A model generated the notes under the pieces. The model worked only from the letters and a program-made list of their open reading frames with translations. It was not told the DNA's origin and ran no database searches. A stretch of 64,000 bases of DNA from Actinomycetes bacterium (lineage in GTDB: Bacteria; Actinomycetota; Acidimicrobiia; Acidimicrobiales; RAAP-2), in contig JAJXTB010000003.1 in assembly GCA_021784205.1 (NCBI GenBank), forward strand, positions 1 through 64,000, given 5' to 3'. Each line of letters starts with the position of its first letter. Position 1 is the stretch's first letter. Shown here one piece after another: positions 35,274-43,881 of the stretch. Position numbers and translations under genes: made by a program.

Positions 35274-36013
35274 ACGAGGAACGCGTTGACGTACTGCGCT
35301 GTCGCCTCGGGCTCGACGAGGTGGGCGGCGTGGCCGGCCCGTTCAACGACGCCCATTGAACCTTGTTGGACGCCTGCGGCGATGGCGAGGGCCTCGGCAC
35401 GGAACTTGTCGTCGCGCTCGCCACTCAGGGCGAGAACCGGCGCGTTGATCGAGCCCAGGCGGTCGCCCAGCCACTCCTGGGTCCCGGTTCCGCAGCGGCG
35501 GAGCGACTCGGCGAGGCCGCGAGGATCGCGGCTGCGCGCAGCCAATTCCACGGGATCGGGGGCCACGTCGGCAAACAGCGGCTGAGCGAGCCACTCCTGG
35601 AGGAATTGATCGGTGCCGACCGCTTCGATGTGCTCGGCTAGGTCGTCGTCGCGACGACGGCGCTCCGCTCGCTGGGACGGGTCCTCAATGCCGCGCGACG
35701 CGCCGAGCAGCACGAGTCGTCCGATCACCTCGGGACGGCGAAGGGCCACGTGCAGGGCTACCCGCCCGCCGAAGGAGTAGCCCCCGAGATCACAGGGGGT
35801 GTCGATGAGATCGGCCACGAGGTCGGCGCACTCCTCGAGCGAGGCCCCGATGGCCGCGGCGTCGCCGTGACCCGGCAGGTCGAGTGTCCAAAGTTCGTGA
35901 CTCTCTGCCAGAATGGAGCGGAACCGGGCCGCGGAACGACTGGTTTGGGTGAAGCCGTGGAGCCAGACGAGCACGGGCCCAACGCCTTCGCGCCGGACCT
36001 TGAGGAGTGACAT
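35270..36013 (-). CDS. menH: Alpha/beta hydrolase, probable MenH (SHCHC synthase)
   Basis: Alpha/beta-hydrolase fold protein of 247 residues with the nucleophile elbow GYSFGG (S80), an oxyanion region WLHGFTQTS (residues 17-25) and a C-terminal histidine in ERAGHAAHL. This pattern and the position between menA and menD point to MenH, which eliminates pyruvate from SEPHCHC. Alternatives are DHNA-CoA thioesterase-like or unrelated hydrolases. The ATG at 36013 on the minus strand overlaps the divergent menD start; the open frame upstream only shadows menD. Confidence 0.78.
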   Translation of the reverse strand: MSLLKVRREGVGPVLVWLHGFTQTSRSAARFRSILAESHELWTLDLPGHGDAAAIGASLEECADLVADLIDTPCDLGGYSFGGRVALHVALRRPEVIGRLVLLGASRGIEDPSQRAERRRRDDDLAEHIEAVGTDQFLQEWLAQPLFADVAPDPVELAARSRDPRGLAESLRRCGTGTQEWLGDRLGSINAPVLALSGERDDKFRAEALAIAAGVQQGSMGVVERAGHAAHLVEPEATAQYVNAFLV

Positions 36014-37689
36014 TGCAATCGAGCGTACCGAACCCGAGCGTCGTGCAGGCCACCTTCGCCGCGACCCTCTTTGACGAGTGGCACCGCCACGGCCTGCGCG
36101 ACGTCGTCGTCTGTCCCGGTTCGCGCTCGACGCCGCTCGCCATCGCCGCGGCGGGCCACGAGGGACTGCGCGTGCACGTGCGCGTGGACGAGCGCAGCGC
36201 CGGTTTCTTCGCCCTTGGTCGGGCGCTCGCCTCGGCGATGCCGGTGGCGATCGTCGTGACGAGTGGCACCGCGGCGGCCGAGCTGCACGCGGCGGTAGCC
36301 GAGGCGGATCTGGCCGGCGTCGCGTTGCTCGTCGTGACGGCCGACCGTCCATCCGAGTTGCACGGCGTGGGGGCCCCCCAGACAATCGAACAACGCGATC
36401 TCTACCAGTCGGCGGTTCGTCGGTTCGAGGAGCCCGGCGTGGCACGGCTCGAGGCCTCGGCGAGCTGGCGGCCGCTGGCCAGCCGATGCTGGGCGGCGGC
36501 GGTCGGATCCGACGGCACCGGTGGCCCCGTGCACCTCAACCTCGCCTTCGTCGAGCCGCTCGTCGCCGATCCCCTGCAGTTGCCCGCCGGACGTGGCGGT
36601 ACCGCGCGGTGGCGACACGACGAGCCGGATCGGGCCCTGAGCGGTGACCTCGACGTTCGGGGCGAGCGAGTCCTCGCCGTCGTCGGTCGCGGCGTTCGTC
36701 ACGAGACCGTGCTGTCGATGCTCGAAAGCGGCTGGGCCGTCATCGGTGACGCGACGGTGGCGTCGACCATCGCGCACGCCGACGCGCTGTTGCGTGACCT
36801 GGCGTTCGCTGACGCCGTACGGCCCGACGTGGTCGTTCGGCTGGGCGGTCTGCCGGCTTCCAAGGCCCTCAGCGAACAGCTGCGTCGGTGGGGGATTGCC
36901 GCCGTGGCCTGGCGCGGGGCCGGGCCGCTCAGTGACCCCGACGGAGTGATCAGCGTCTCGTACCCGGGCCTGCCCAACTTCGCCGACGACCGGCTGCGGG
37001 CGGACGATTCGTACCGCGAGCGTTGGAGCTCGGCGGCGGCCGCGGTCGAACGATGGCTGGTGGAACGCGAGTCCGAGGACGGACTGCTCTGTGAGCCCGA
37101 CGTCGCTCGGGCCGTGGTGACGGCGAGCACCGAGAACGATGTGGCGCTCGTGGTCGGCTCGTCGATGCCGGTGCGTGATGTCGAGTGGTGGGCCAGTCCA
37201 CGGACTGCTCCCACGTTCGCCAATCGGGGCGCCAACGGGATCGACGGCGTCGTCTCCACCGTGATGGGCGTGGGCACCGGCGGAGCGGTGATCGGACTCG
37301 TGGGTGACGTCACCTTCCTGCACGACGTCTCAGGACTCGTCGACGGTCTCGGCCCCCTGGGCGGGCGATGCGTGCTCGTCGTCGTCGACAACGGCGGTGG
37401 GGGGATCTTCTCCTTCTTGTCCCAGGCGACCGCCCTGACCCCGGAGGTCTTCGAGTCGCTCTTTGGCACGCCGCGCAACCACGACATCGCCGCGATCGCG
37501 CGCGCCTTCGGACACCGTGCGGTCGCCGTGGAGACCCGGGCGGACCTGCGCGAGCAGATCGATGCCGGGCTGGCGCAGGACGGGGTCACCGTCGTGGTAG
37601 CGCGCGTGCCAGAGCGCACCGCGAACGTGACCATTCACGACGAGTTCGTAGCCGCGGCGGCGGGCCTGTGGCGGTCGTCGGCCTCGTGA
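36007..37689 (+). CDS. menD: SEPHCHC synthase, thiamine diphosphate-dependent
   Basis: First committed menaquinone enzyme: joins isochorismate and 2-oxoglutarate with loss of CO2. NPSVVQATFAATLFDEW and VVCPGSRSTPLAIAA at the N terminus, RVDERSAGFFALG, TSGTAAAELHAAVAEA and the C-terminal ThDP site with VGDVTFLHD and NGGGGIFSFL are family features. About 560 residues. The start may be GTG 36007 or TTG 36013; GAGGAG at 36002-36007 favours the TTG. Either choice overlaps the divergent menH start. Confidence 0.93.
   Translation: MTLQSSVPNPSVVQATFAATLFDEWHRHGLRDVVVCPGSRSTPLAIAAAGHEGLRVHVRVDERSAGFFALGRALASAMPVAIVVTSGTAAAELHAAVAEADLAGVALLVVTADRPSELHGVGAPQTIEQRDLYQSAVRRFEEPGVARLEASASWRPLASRCWAAAVGSDGTGGPVHLNLAFVEPLVADPLQLPAGRGGTARWRHDEPDRALSGDLDVRGERVLAVVGRGVRHETVLSMLESGWAVIGDATVASTIAHADALLRDLAFADAVRPDVVVRLGGLPASKALSEQLRRWGIAAVAWRGAGPLSDPDGVISVSYPGLPNFADDRLRADDSYRERWSSAAAAVERWLVERESEDGLLCEPDVARAVVTASTENDVALVVGSSMPVRDVEWWASPRTAPTFANRGANGIDGVVSTVMGVGTGGAVIGLVGDVTFLHDVSGLVDGLGPLGGRCVLVVVDNGGGGIFSFLSQATALTPEVFESLFGTPRNHDIAAIARAFGHRAVAVETRADLREQIDAGLAQDGVTVVVARVPERTANVTIHDEFVAAAAGLWRSSAS
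36022..36027 (-). promoter_or_regulatory. Possible -10 box of leaderless menH promoter
   Basis: On the minus strand TACGCT ends 8 bases before the menH ATG, inside the first codons of the divergent menD gene. Confidence 0.35.
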
Positions 37690-38429
37690 TCGCGACGTTA
37701 CCCAGTTCGCTCGTCGCCGCGTTCCCGCTGGCCTTCGCGGCGGGACTGGTGTCGTTCATCTCGCCCTGCGTCCTGCCGCTGTTGCCGGGCTATCTCGCGT
37801 TTCTCAGTGGCGCCACCGGCAGTATCGAGGGACGAAGCGGTCGGGGGCGCGCGGTCGCTGGCTCGCTCGCCTTTGTCGTGGGCTTCGCGCTCGTCTTCGT
37901 CAGCTTCGGTGCGGCTTTCGGCGGGCTCGGCGGCTCGCTGCGGACCCACCAGCGCGGCCTGGAGATCGCCTTCGGCGTGATCACCATCGTCCTCGGCTTC
38001 TTCTTCGCGGGGTGGTGGCCATCGTCCTGGCTGCAACGCGAACGGCGGGTCCATCACCTGCCGCGGGCGTCGGTCCTGGGCGCGGCACTCCTAGGCGTGC
38101 TCTTCGCGCTCGGCTGGACGCCGTGCATCGGCCCAACGCTCGCGGCGATCCTGGGGCTCGCGGCGTCGTCGTCGGGTGCCACGGCCTGGCGTGGGTCGAT
38201 TCTCGCCTTCGTGTACTGCCTCGGACTCGGCCTGCCCTTCGTCGTGGCCGCGATGGCGACCGAGTGGATGGCGACGGCCTCGACGTGGCTGCGTCGGCAC
38301 CACCTGCTGATCGGTCGCATCGGGGGGATCATGCTGATCCTCATCGGCGTGGCCGAGATCAGTGGCGCGTGGCACGCCTTCGTGCTCTGGCTGCAGATCC
38401 ACTTCCCCGCGACGAACGCCATCCTCTAG
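37686..38429 (+). CDS. ccdA: CcdA/DsbD-type membrane thiol-disulfide carrier
   Basis: Moves reducing equivalents across the membrane for cytochrome c maturation or other extracellular thiol proteins. Six hydrophobic helices are visible in 247 residues, with the two functional cysteines in SPCVLPLLPGY (C28) and GWTPCIGPTL (C147). The GTG start overlaps the menD stop (GTGA); a GTG 18 bases earlier is also in frame. Partners such as a ResA-type protein are not in this locus, but the two Sco-like proteins of the oxidase region are possible clients. Confidence 0.88.
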   Translation: MIATLPSSLVAAFPLAFAAGLVSFISPCVLPLLPGYLAFLSGATGSIEGRSGRGRAVAGSLAFVVGFALVFVSFGAAFGGLGGSLRTHQRGLEIAFGVITIVLGFFFAGWWPSSWLQRERRVHHLPRASVLGAALLGVLFALGWTPCIGPTLAAILGLAASSSGATAWRGSILAFVYCLGLGLPFVVAAMATEWMATASTWLRRHHLLIGRIGGIMLILIGVAEISGAWHAFVLWLQIHFPATNAIL

Positions 38430-38451
38430 CCAAGCGCCGGGGACGCTCTCG

Positions 38452-38457
38452 TAGACT
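38452..38457 (+). promoter_or_regulatory. -10 box of leaderless tyrS promoter
   Basis: TAGACT ends 6 bases before the ATG at 38464. Confidence 0.55.
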
Positions 38458-38463
38458 TCGACC

Positions 38464-39747
38464 ATGAACGTGCGTGACGACTGGCAGTTCCGAGGACTCG
38501 TCCACCAGGTGACCGACGACGGCGTCCTCGAGCGGCTCAGCGCCGGCGGGGTCACCGCCTACATCGGCTTTGACCCCACTGCCTCGTCGCTGCACCTCGG
38601 CGGGCTGCTGCAGATCTGCAATCTCCGGCGACTCCAGCTCGCCGGGAACCGGCCGATCGCCCTGGCCGGGGGTGGAACCGGGCTGATCGGCGACCCGAGC
38701 TTCAAGGACGTCGAGCGCCCGCTGCTGACCCGCGACCAGCTCGACGCCAACCTCGACGGGATCCGGTCGCAACTGGAACGACTCCTCGACTTCTCGGACT
38801 CGGCCGGAACGTCGCGGGCGATGGTCCTGAACAACGCTGACTGGCTGACGACGATCTCTCTGACCGACTTCCTGCGCGACGTGGGCAAGCACTTCACCGT
38901 CAACCAGATGGTGGCCAAGGAGTCGGTGCGCAGTCGGCTCGAGCGCGAGGACGTCGGCCTCTCATTCACGGAGTTCTCGTACATGCTTTTGCAGGCCTAC
39001 GACTTCTTGCGCCTGAACGTCGACCACGGCTGCACCCTGCAGCTCGGCGGCTCAGACCAGTGGGGCAACATCACGATGGGTACCGAACTGGTGCGCAAGG
39101 TGACTGGCCAGTCTGCCGCCGGCCTGACGTCACCGCTCCTGCTGCGCCCCGACGGGCGAAAGTACGGCAAGTCCGAGGGCGGGAACGATCGGGTCTGGCT
39201 GGATCCCACCATGACGTCGCCGTTCGCCCTGCACCAGTTCCTCTTGAACAGCGAGGACGAGATGACGCCGACGCTGCTTCGCTTCTTCACGTTCCTCGAT
39301 CACGACACGATCAGCGATCTCGATGAGTCGCTGCGGCGCGACCCCCAGGCTCGACGCGCCCAACGGGCGCTCGCCAACGCAGTAGTGGCGATGGTCCACG
39401 GCGACGACGCCGCCTTGCGGGCCGAACGCGCGGGCGAGGCACTGTTCAACGAGTCGATCGCCGAACTGGACGAGGCGACGCTGCTCGAGGTGGTGGCCGA
39501 CGCGCCGTCGTCGATCCTAGATCGCGAGGCGGTGCGCGAGGGTCTTGATCCGGTCGATGTCCTGGTGCGGACCGGACTCGCGTCCTCCAAGGCCGAGGCG
39601 CGTCGCTTCCTCAGTCAGGGTGGCGTCTACGTCAACAACCGACGACTCGGGGCCGATAGCCGCATCGACCTCTCGATGGCGCTGTACGACCGCTACCTGG
39701 TGCTGCGACGGGGTCGGCGCCAACTGCACCTCGTGGTCGTGGCGTGA
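38464..39747 (+). CDS. tyrS: Tyrosyl-tRNA synthetase
   Basis: Class I aminoacyl-tRNA synthetase charging tRNA-Tyr. The HIGH-type motif is SLHLGG (residues 42-47) and the KMSKS-type loop is KYGKS (233-237). GGSDQWGNIT is the tyrosine/ATP site. A C-terminal S4-like tRNA-binding domain follows about residue 350 (SKAEARRFLSQGGVYVNN). 427 residues is normal for a TyrRS of the TyrS type. No T-box or attenuator is seen: a -10 box stands 6 bases before the ATG. Confidence 0.96.
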   Translation: MNVRDDWQFRGLVHQVTDDGVLERLSAGGVTAYIGFDPTASSLHLGGLLQICNLRRLQLAGNRPIALAGGGTGLIGDPSFKDVERPLLTRDQLDANLDGIRSQLERLLDFSDSAGTSRAMVLNNADWLTTISLTDFLRDVGKHFTVNQMVAKESVRSRLEREDVGLSFTEFSYMLLQAYDFLRLNVDHGCTLQLGGSDQWGNITMGTELVRKVTGQSAAGLTSPLLLRPDGRKYGKSEGGNDRVWLDPTMTSPFALHQFLLNSEDEMTPTLLRFFTFLDHDTISDLDESLRRDPQARRAQRALANAVVAMVHGDDAALRAERAGEALFNESIAELDEATLLEVVADAPSSILDREAVREGLDPVDVLVRTGLASSKAEARRFLSQGGVYVNNRRLGADSRIDLSMALYDRYLVLRRGRRQLHLVVVA

Positions 39748-40175
39748 TCCGTCGACTGCTCGTGCTCGCCGCCGCGGGTCTCTCGCTCGCGGCGTGCGGG
39801 GCGAAGGTGAGCAGTGCGACAGCCCTGCACAACTGGGTCACCCAGAGCGGCTTTCACGACACCTCGCTGGCGCTCGCGAGCGACGCCCGCCACGCCGTGC
39901 GCGCGCTCGAAGACGCGTCCACGGACCCCAAGGAACTGCACCTGGTGTGCGGGGTGTTGCTCTATGACACCGAGTCGGCCAACGCCTCGCTGCCCACTCC
40001 GGATCAGCAGTCGACGTCCCTGCTCTCGCGCGCCTACACCGACCTCGGCGCGGGGGCGCACCAGTGCTACAACGCCGGCACCAGTCACGCGCGCCGCCGC
40101 GCGGCGATCGAGTCCTTGCGCGGCGGGGGAGCGGCGCTCGCCGAGGCGACCGCTCGGATCGCCGTCGCGTCTTAG
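39744..40175 (+). CDS. Putative lipoprotein
   Basis: A 143-residue protein with a basic start, a hydrophobic core and the lipobox LSLAAC, so C18 is the likely lipid-modified residue after signal peptidase II cleavage. The mature part is helical, alanine-rich and holds two more cysteines (HLVCGV and HQCYN) that could form a disulfide. Not recognised beyond this. GTG start overlaps the tyrS stop by four bases. Its end overlaps the convergent small gene by four bases. Confidence 0.75.
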   Translation: MIRRLLVLAAAGLSLAACGAKVSSATALHNWVTQSGFHDTSLALASDARHAVRALEDASTDPKELHLVCGVLLYDTESANASLPTPDQQSTSLLSRAYTDLGAGAHQCYNAGTSHARRRAAIESLRGGGAALAEATARIAVAS

Positions 40176-40396
40176 GCGCTCGGTTGGGGCCGCAGGTCGA
40201 TCTCCAGTCGCAAGATCCCGTTCTCGAGGGTCGCCGTCGCGTCACCGAGCATGGCGAAGTCCTGGAAGTCCAGACGGGCCGCCTCCATGAATCGCTGGCG
40301 CTCGGGACCCTCGACGGGTGGGAGGCCGCGTCGTTTCACGGCCTCGGCTCGCTCCCGGAATCGCAGGACCATGTCGTTGGGGTCAAAGGCAGGCAC
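40172..40396 (-). CDS. Small hypothetical protein, 74 residues
   Basis: Not recognised. A helical N-terminal half (NDMVLRFRERAEAVKRRG) is followed by ERQRFMEAARLDFQDFAMLGDATATLENGILRLEIDLRP, ending in what looks like a beta hairpin. The GTG start sits 6 bases after a TAACAT box, which supports it as a real gene in spite of its size. It converges on the lipoprotein gene. Confidence 0.6.
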   Translation of the reverse strand: MPAFDPNDMVLRFRERAEAVKRRGLPPVEGPERQRFMEAARLDFQDFAMLGDATATLENGILRLEIDLRPQPSA

Positions 40397-40402
40397 GAGT
40401 CG

Positions 40403-40408
40403 ATGTTA
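40403..40408 (-). promoter_or_regulatory. -10 box of leaderless promoter
   Basis: On the minus strand TAACAT ends 6 bases before the GTG at 40396. Confidence 0.5.
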
Positions 40409-40434
40409 GGGGTTCTGAGCGGCACGTGAGTTGG

Positions 40435-40440
40435 TAACAT
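40435..40440 (+). promoter_or_regulatory. Candidate -10 box, divergent
   Basis: TAACAT on the plus strand, about 70 bases before the GTG at 40511; together with the minus-strand box it makes a divergent promoter pair. Confidence 0.35.
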
Positions 40441-40510
40441 GGGGGTTCGGCGTGCGGGAGCGACGCTGCGGTTGCCGCCAGTTATGGACCGCGACCAGTG
40501 AGGAGTTGAC

Positions 40511-40723
40511 GTGAAAAAAGGCCGCCACCGTCGGTTTGTTGAAGCTCGCGAACTCAAGCGGTCCACCGGTCCACGGGCGACCACCTGCGTCGAGTGCGGT
40601 GCGGCACCCGAGGACGTGCACGCGGAGTGGTGCCTCGCCGAAGAAGACCGCTACGACGAAATCCTGGGCAAGTTACCGCGCACGGCCTTCGCGGAGGACG
40701 ACCCCCTGGCAGCTGAGGGCTAG
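40511..40723 (+). CDS. Small protein with a putative zinc-binding knuckle
   Basis: Seventy residues, not recognised. The start is highly basic (MKKGRHRRFVEARELKR), and the middle has C-x2-C-x7-H-x3-C (CVECGAAPEDVHAEWC), a possible zinc site; the rest is acidic. Nucleic-acid binding is conceivable but unproven. GTG start follows GAGGAG at a good distance. The stop shares a CTAG with the stop of the convergent gene. Confidence 0.65.
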   Translation: MKKGRHRRFVEARELKRSTGPRATTCVECGAAPEDVHAEWCLAEEDRYDEILGKLPRTAFAEDDPLAAEG

Positions 40724-41460
40724 CGCCGTCGGCGAAGCACCGGATGGGCGAGCCTCGTCCGGGTTGGCAGTTCGGCGCGGTGCGAGACGTAGGCGAGCAA
40801 ACGCTCATAGACGTCCTCGCCGGCCATGGCGATCAGTTCGTTGCGCATCGAGTCGATGACCCTGGTGGCGCCGACGAAGGCGTCGGGAGACTCGGTGCAC
40901 CACCAGTGGAAGTCGAAGCCGCCGTCACCCCAGTCGCGCCGATCCCACTGCCCGATTCGCGTCACGACGTGACCGCTCTCGGCGACCTCGTCGTCGCGGT
41001 GCAGCGGCAGCTGCCAGCAGACGTCGGGCTTGAGCGGGATGTAGCTCTCGCCGCTGTCCATGGCCAGCACGTGCAGGGCGCAACCCGGGCCGCGGTGAAA
41101 GTCGGGTCGATTGAGGAAGATGCAGGCGTCCTTCACCAAGCGGGTGACGATTTCACCGCTGCGCTTGACCCGCGTGGTCCCTCGGGACGCCTGTTTCTTG
41201 AACTGCCACTGGTCATCGGTAAGCCGGGTGGCGGCGAGCTCGACGCGCTCGCGGTCCGCGTCGTCGGTGAAGTGCGCCCCGTAGCTGCAGCACCCTTGCA
41301 CGAGCTCGGGGGTCGGCCCGGTCAGCACACCCTGGCAGCCGTGTCCGAAGATGCAGGTCCAATTACTTTCGAGGAACGTGACGTCGAACATCCAGGTGCG
41401 CTGGACGTTCTCGTCATCGAAGCTCACCCATTCGTGGGCGTCGGGAGGTATCGAAGTCAC
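40720..41460 (-). CDS. Cysteine-rich hypothetical protein
   Basis: A 246-residue soluble protein with clustered Cys and His in the first 60 residues (CIFGHGCQG and QGCCSYGAHF), a later GPGCALHVLA and a DVCWQLPLH site. Such spacing suggests a metal or Fe-S site, distantly like YkgJ/DUF3109-type proteins, though I cannot assign the family with certainty. The GTG start lies 6 bases after TAGTTT. It is divergent from the Nfu-type Fe-S gene, with only 53 bases between starts. Confidence 0.7.
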   Translation of the reverse strand: MTSIPPDAHEWVSFDDENVQRTWMFDVTFLESNWTCIFGHGCQGVLTGPTPELVQGCCSYGAHFTDDADRERVELAATRLTDDQWQFKKQASRGTTRVKRSGEIVTRLVKDACIFLNRPDFHRGPGCALHVLAMDSGESYIPLKPDVCWQLPLHRDDEVAESGHVVTRIGQWDRRDWGDGGFDFHWWCTESPDAFVGATRVIDSMRNELIAMAGEDVYERLLAYVSHRAELPTRTRLAHPVLRRRR

Positions 41461-41466
41461 TGCTCG

Positions 41467-41472
41467 AAACTA
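41467..41472 (-). promoter_or_regulatory. -10 box of leaderless promoter
   Basis: On the minus strand TAGTTT ends 6 bases before the GTG at 41460. Confidence 0.5.
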
Positions 41473-41501
41473 CTCCGAGGTCAGCCCGGCGACGACACCC
41501 C

Positions 41502-41507
41502 TAGACT
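41502..41507 (+). promoter_or_regulatory. -10 box of leaderless nfuA-type promoter
   Basis: TAGACT ends 6 bases before the ATG at 41514. Confidence 0.55.
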
Positions 41508-41513
41508 TTGCGT

Positions 41514-42167
41514 ATGACTACCGTCGAGACGTTTGACATCCTCACCCTCACCGACGAAGCCCGCAACGTGGTGATCGACGCGTTGGCCAACGAGGAGCGT
41601 TCCGAGGAACTCGCCTTGTTCATCGAGGTCACGGGAACCCGCTCGGGTGGCTACGTCTACGACCTCTACTTCTCGGATCGAGTGGACGCCCCGTCTGATG
41701 CCGCGATCGGCCGTGACGGCGACGTGACCATCGTGGTGCCCGCTCGGAGCGTCGCCCGACTCCGGGGGAGTCGACTGGAGTTCGCGCCCGACGGCGGCGG
41801 TGGCCTGGTACTCGTCAATCCCAACGTGCCCACGGCTGAGGAGTTGCACCCCGGCGTGCCGGCTGACATCGTTGCCTTCGGCGTGGACGGGCCGCTCGCC
41901 AAGCGAGCCATCGCGGTGCTCGAGTCCGAGATCAATCCCTCGATTGCGGCGCACGGTGGCAACGCCGACCTCGTCTCGCTGGACGAGGACAAGCGCGTCG
42001 CGTACATCATGATGGGCGGCGGGTGCCAGGGTTGCTCGTTGAGTCGCATGACGCTGTCACAGGGGATCGAAACCAAGCTCGTCGAGGCCATCCCCGAACT
42101 GACGGGCGTCGTGGACGTCACGGACCACGCCTCGGGTGTCAACCCCTTCTACTCTGACGACCACTAA
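41514..42167 (+). CDS. NfuA-like Fe-S cluster carrier protein
   Basis: Carrier that passes Fe-S clusters to target proteins. The N-terminal 105 residues resemble a degenerate A-type carrier (HesB/IscA-like) domain with no cysteine triad; the C-terminal NifU-like domain contains GGGCQGCSLS with C171 and C174, the cluster ligands in Nfu dimers. 217 residues, near NfuA length. Leaderless start at ATG 41514; an ATG two codons earlier overlaps the -10 box and is unlikely. Confidence 0.88.
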   Translation: MTTVETFDILTLTDEARNVVIDALANEERSEELALFIEVTGTRSGGYVYDLYFSDRVDAPSDAAIGRDGDVTIVVPARSVARLRGSRLEFAPDGGGGLVLVNPNVPTAEELHPGVPADIVAFGVDGPLAKRAIAVLESEINPSIAAHGGNADLVSLDEDKRVAYIMMGGGCQGCSLSRMTLSQGIETKLVEAIPELTGVVDVTDHASGVNPFYSDDH

Positions 42168-42187
42168 AGGTTCCCGCTCGGCTGTCC

Positions 42188-42193
42188 TAGAAT
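42188..42193 (+). promoter_or_regulatory. -10 box of leaderless aroC promoter
   Basis: TAGAAT ends 6 bases before the ATG at 42200. Confidence 0.55.
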
Positions 42194-42199
42194 CGGGCG

Positions 42200-43384
42200 A
42201 TGTTACGATTCCTGACCGCGGGTGAGAGTCACGGCCCGTCCCTGAGCGTCATCGTCGAGGGACTGCCCTCGGGCCTTGAGGTCCGCGAGGAGGAGATCGC
42301 CGACGAACTGGCGCGGCGTCGTCTCGGGTTCGGCCGCGGTCCGCGGATGCGCTTCGAGCGCGACGTGCTGCGTCTGACCGGTGGGATCCGCCACGGGCGC
42401 ACTCTGGGATCGCCGGTCGCCATCGAGATCCTCAACTCCGAATGGCCCAAGTGGGAAGCGGAGATGTCCGCTGCGCCCGGTGCACCGAGCAAGAAGCTCA
42501 CGGCACCCCGGCCGGGTCACGCCGACCTGGCGGGCATGCAGAAGTACGGCTTCGACGACGCACGCGACGTGCTCGAACGCGCGAGCGCGCGCGAGACCGC
42601 CGCGCGCGTGGTGGCCGGATCGCTCGCCAAGTCGCTGCTGGGCACCATCGGCGTCTCGGTGATCAGCCACGTCGTGCGCATCGGCTCGGTCACGAGTCCG
42701 CTCGATCGGCGGCCCATGGCGGCGGACCTCTCGCTGGTGGACCAGAGCGAGGTGCGGTGCTTCGACGAGGGTGCCGCGGCGTTGATGATCGCCGAGATCA
42801 AGGCAGCCGCCAAAGAGGGAGACTCCCTCGGCGGCGTCGCCGAGGTGATCGCCTATGGCGTGCCCGTCGGCATCGGGAGCCACGTGCACTGGGACCGCAA
42901 GCTCGACGGACTGCTCGCGGGGGCCCTCATGAGCATTCAGGCGGTGAAGGCGGTCGAGATCGGCGACGGGATGGCCCAGGCCGAACAGCGCGGCAGCGTG
43001 GCTCACGACGCGATCGTGCGTGACGACAAAGCCACCGAGAGCGGTGGCTTCGCCCGACGCTCGGACCACGCCGGTGGATTGGAAGGCGGCATGTCATCGG
43101 GAGCCCCGATCATCGCCAAGGTAGCGATGAAGCCCCTGGCGACGCTCAACCGGCCCGTGCTCGAGACGGTCGACCTGTCGACGGGCGAGTCGACAGTCTC
43201 GTTCAAGGAGCGCACCGACGTCACTGCGGTGCCGGCCCTGGGCGTGGTCGCCGAGGCCATGACCGCACTGGTGCTCGCCGCCGAGTCGCAGCGCAAGTTC
43301 GGTGGTGACTCGGTGGCCGAGTTCACGCGCAACTACCGCGCCTACGTCGAACAGCTCGGTGACGCGTCCTCGGCGCGCGCCTAG
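42200..43384 (+). CDS. aroC: Chorismate synthase
   Basis: Last shikimate-pathway step: FMN-dependent conversion of EPSP to chorismate, the precursor of aromatic amino acids and of menaquinone made by the men genes above. GESHGPSLSVIVEGLPSGL at the start, RPGHADLAG, RASARETAARV and a GGMSSGAPI motif are present. 394 residues. It heads the operon aroC-aroK-aroB-aroQ, all closely spaced. Confidence 0.96.
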   Translation: MLRFLTAGESHGPSLSVIVEGLPSGLEVREEEIADELARRRLGFGRGPRMRFERDVLRLTGGIRHGRTLGSPVAIEILNSEWPKWEAEMSAAPGAPSKKLTAPRPGHADLAGMQKYGFDDARDVLERASARETAARVVAGSLAKSLLGTIGVSVISHVVRIGSVTSPLDRRPMAADLSLVDQSEVRCFDEGAAALMIAEIKAAAKEGDSLGGVAEVIAYGVPVGIGSHVHWDRKLDGLLAGALMSIQAVKAVEIGDGMAQAEQRGSVAHDAIVRDDKATESGGFARRSDHAGGLEGGMSSGAPIIAKVAMKPLATLNRPVLETVDLSTGESTVSFKERTDVTAVPALGVVAEAMTALVLAAESQRKFGGDSVAEFTRNYRAYVEQLGDASSARA

Positions 43385-43386
43385 CG

Positions 43387-43881
43387 GTGGCGCGTCTAAT
43401 CCTGGTCGGGTTGCCCGGCGCGGGCAAGACGACCGTGGCGCGGGCGGTTGGCGAGCGACTGGGCTGTGACGTCGTCGACACCGACGACGTGCTGGCGTCG
43501 ATGGTCGGCGCCTCAACGCCGGACCACCTGCGCGCCGTCGGCGAAGAGGCGTTTCGAGACGACGAGGTGGCCGCGCTGCGCGCGAGTGTCGCGCGCGACG
43601 TCGTCGTGTCCACCGGGGGCGGCGTGGTAACGACCGAAGCCGCGCGGGCGATCCTCGCCGAGCAGGTGACGCTGTGGCTCGACGCCCCCGACGAGGTCCT
43701 GGTAACGCGGGTGGGCGAGGGTGATCGTCCGCTGCTCGCGGGCAACGCACGCGCCGCCGTCGCGGCGCTGCGCGCGCGCCGCGCGTCGTGGTATCGCGAG
43801 GTGTCCCGGTCCTCGGTCGACACCGCCCGTCCGCTCGAGGAGGTCGTCGAGGACGTGCTGCGTGCGATGATGGCCACATGA
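43387..43881 (+). CDS. aroK: Shikimate kinase
   Basis: Phosphorylates shikimate at the 3-hydroxyl using ATP. The P-loop GLPGAGKTT (residues 8-16), the shikimate-binding D in VDTDDVL and the GGGVV motif are seen; the lid contains an arginine (DRPLLAGN). 164 residues is normal. GTG start 2 bases after the aroC stop. Overlaps aroB by four bases (ATGA). Confidence 0.93.
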   Translation: MARLILVGLPGAGKTTVARAVGERLGCDVVDTDDVLASMVGASTPDHLRAVGEEAFRDDEVAALRASVARDVVVSTGGGVVTTEAARAILAEQVTLWLDAPDEVLVTRVGEGDRPLLAGNARAAVAALRARRASWYREVSRSSVDTARPLEEVVEDVLRAMMAT

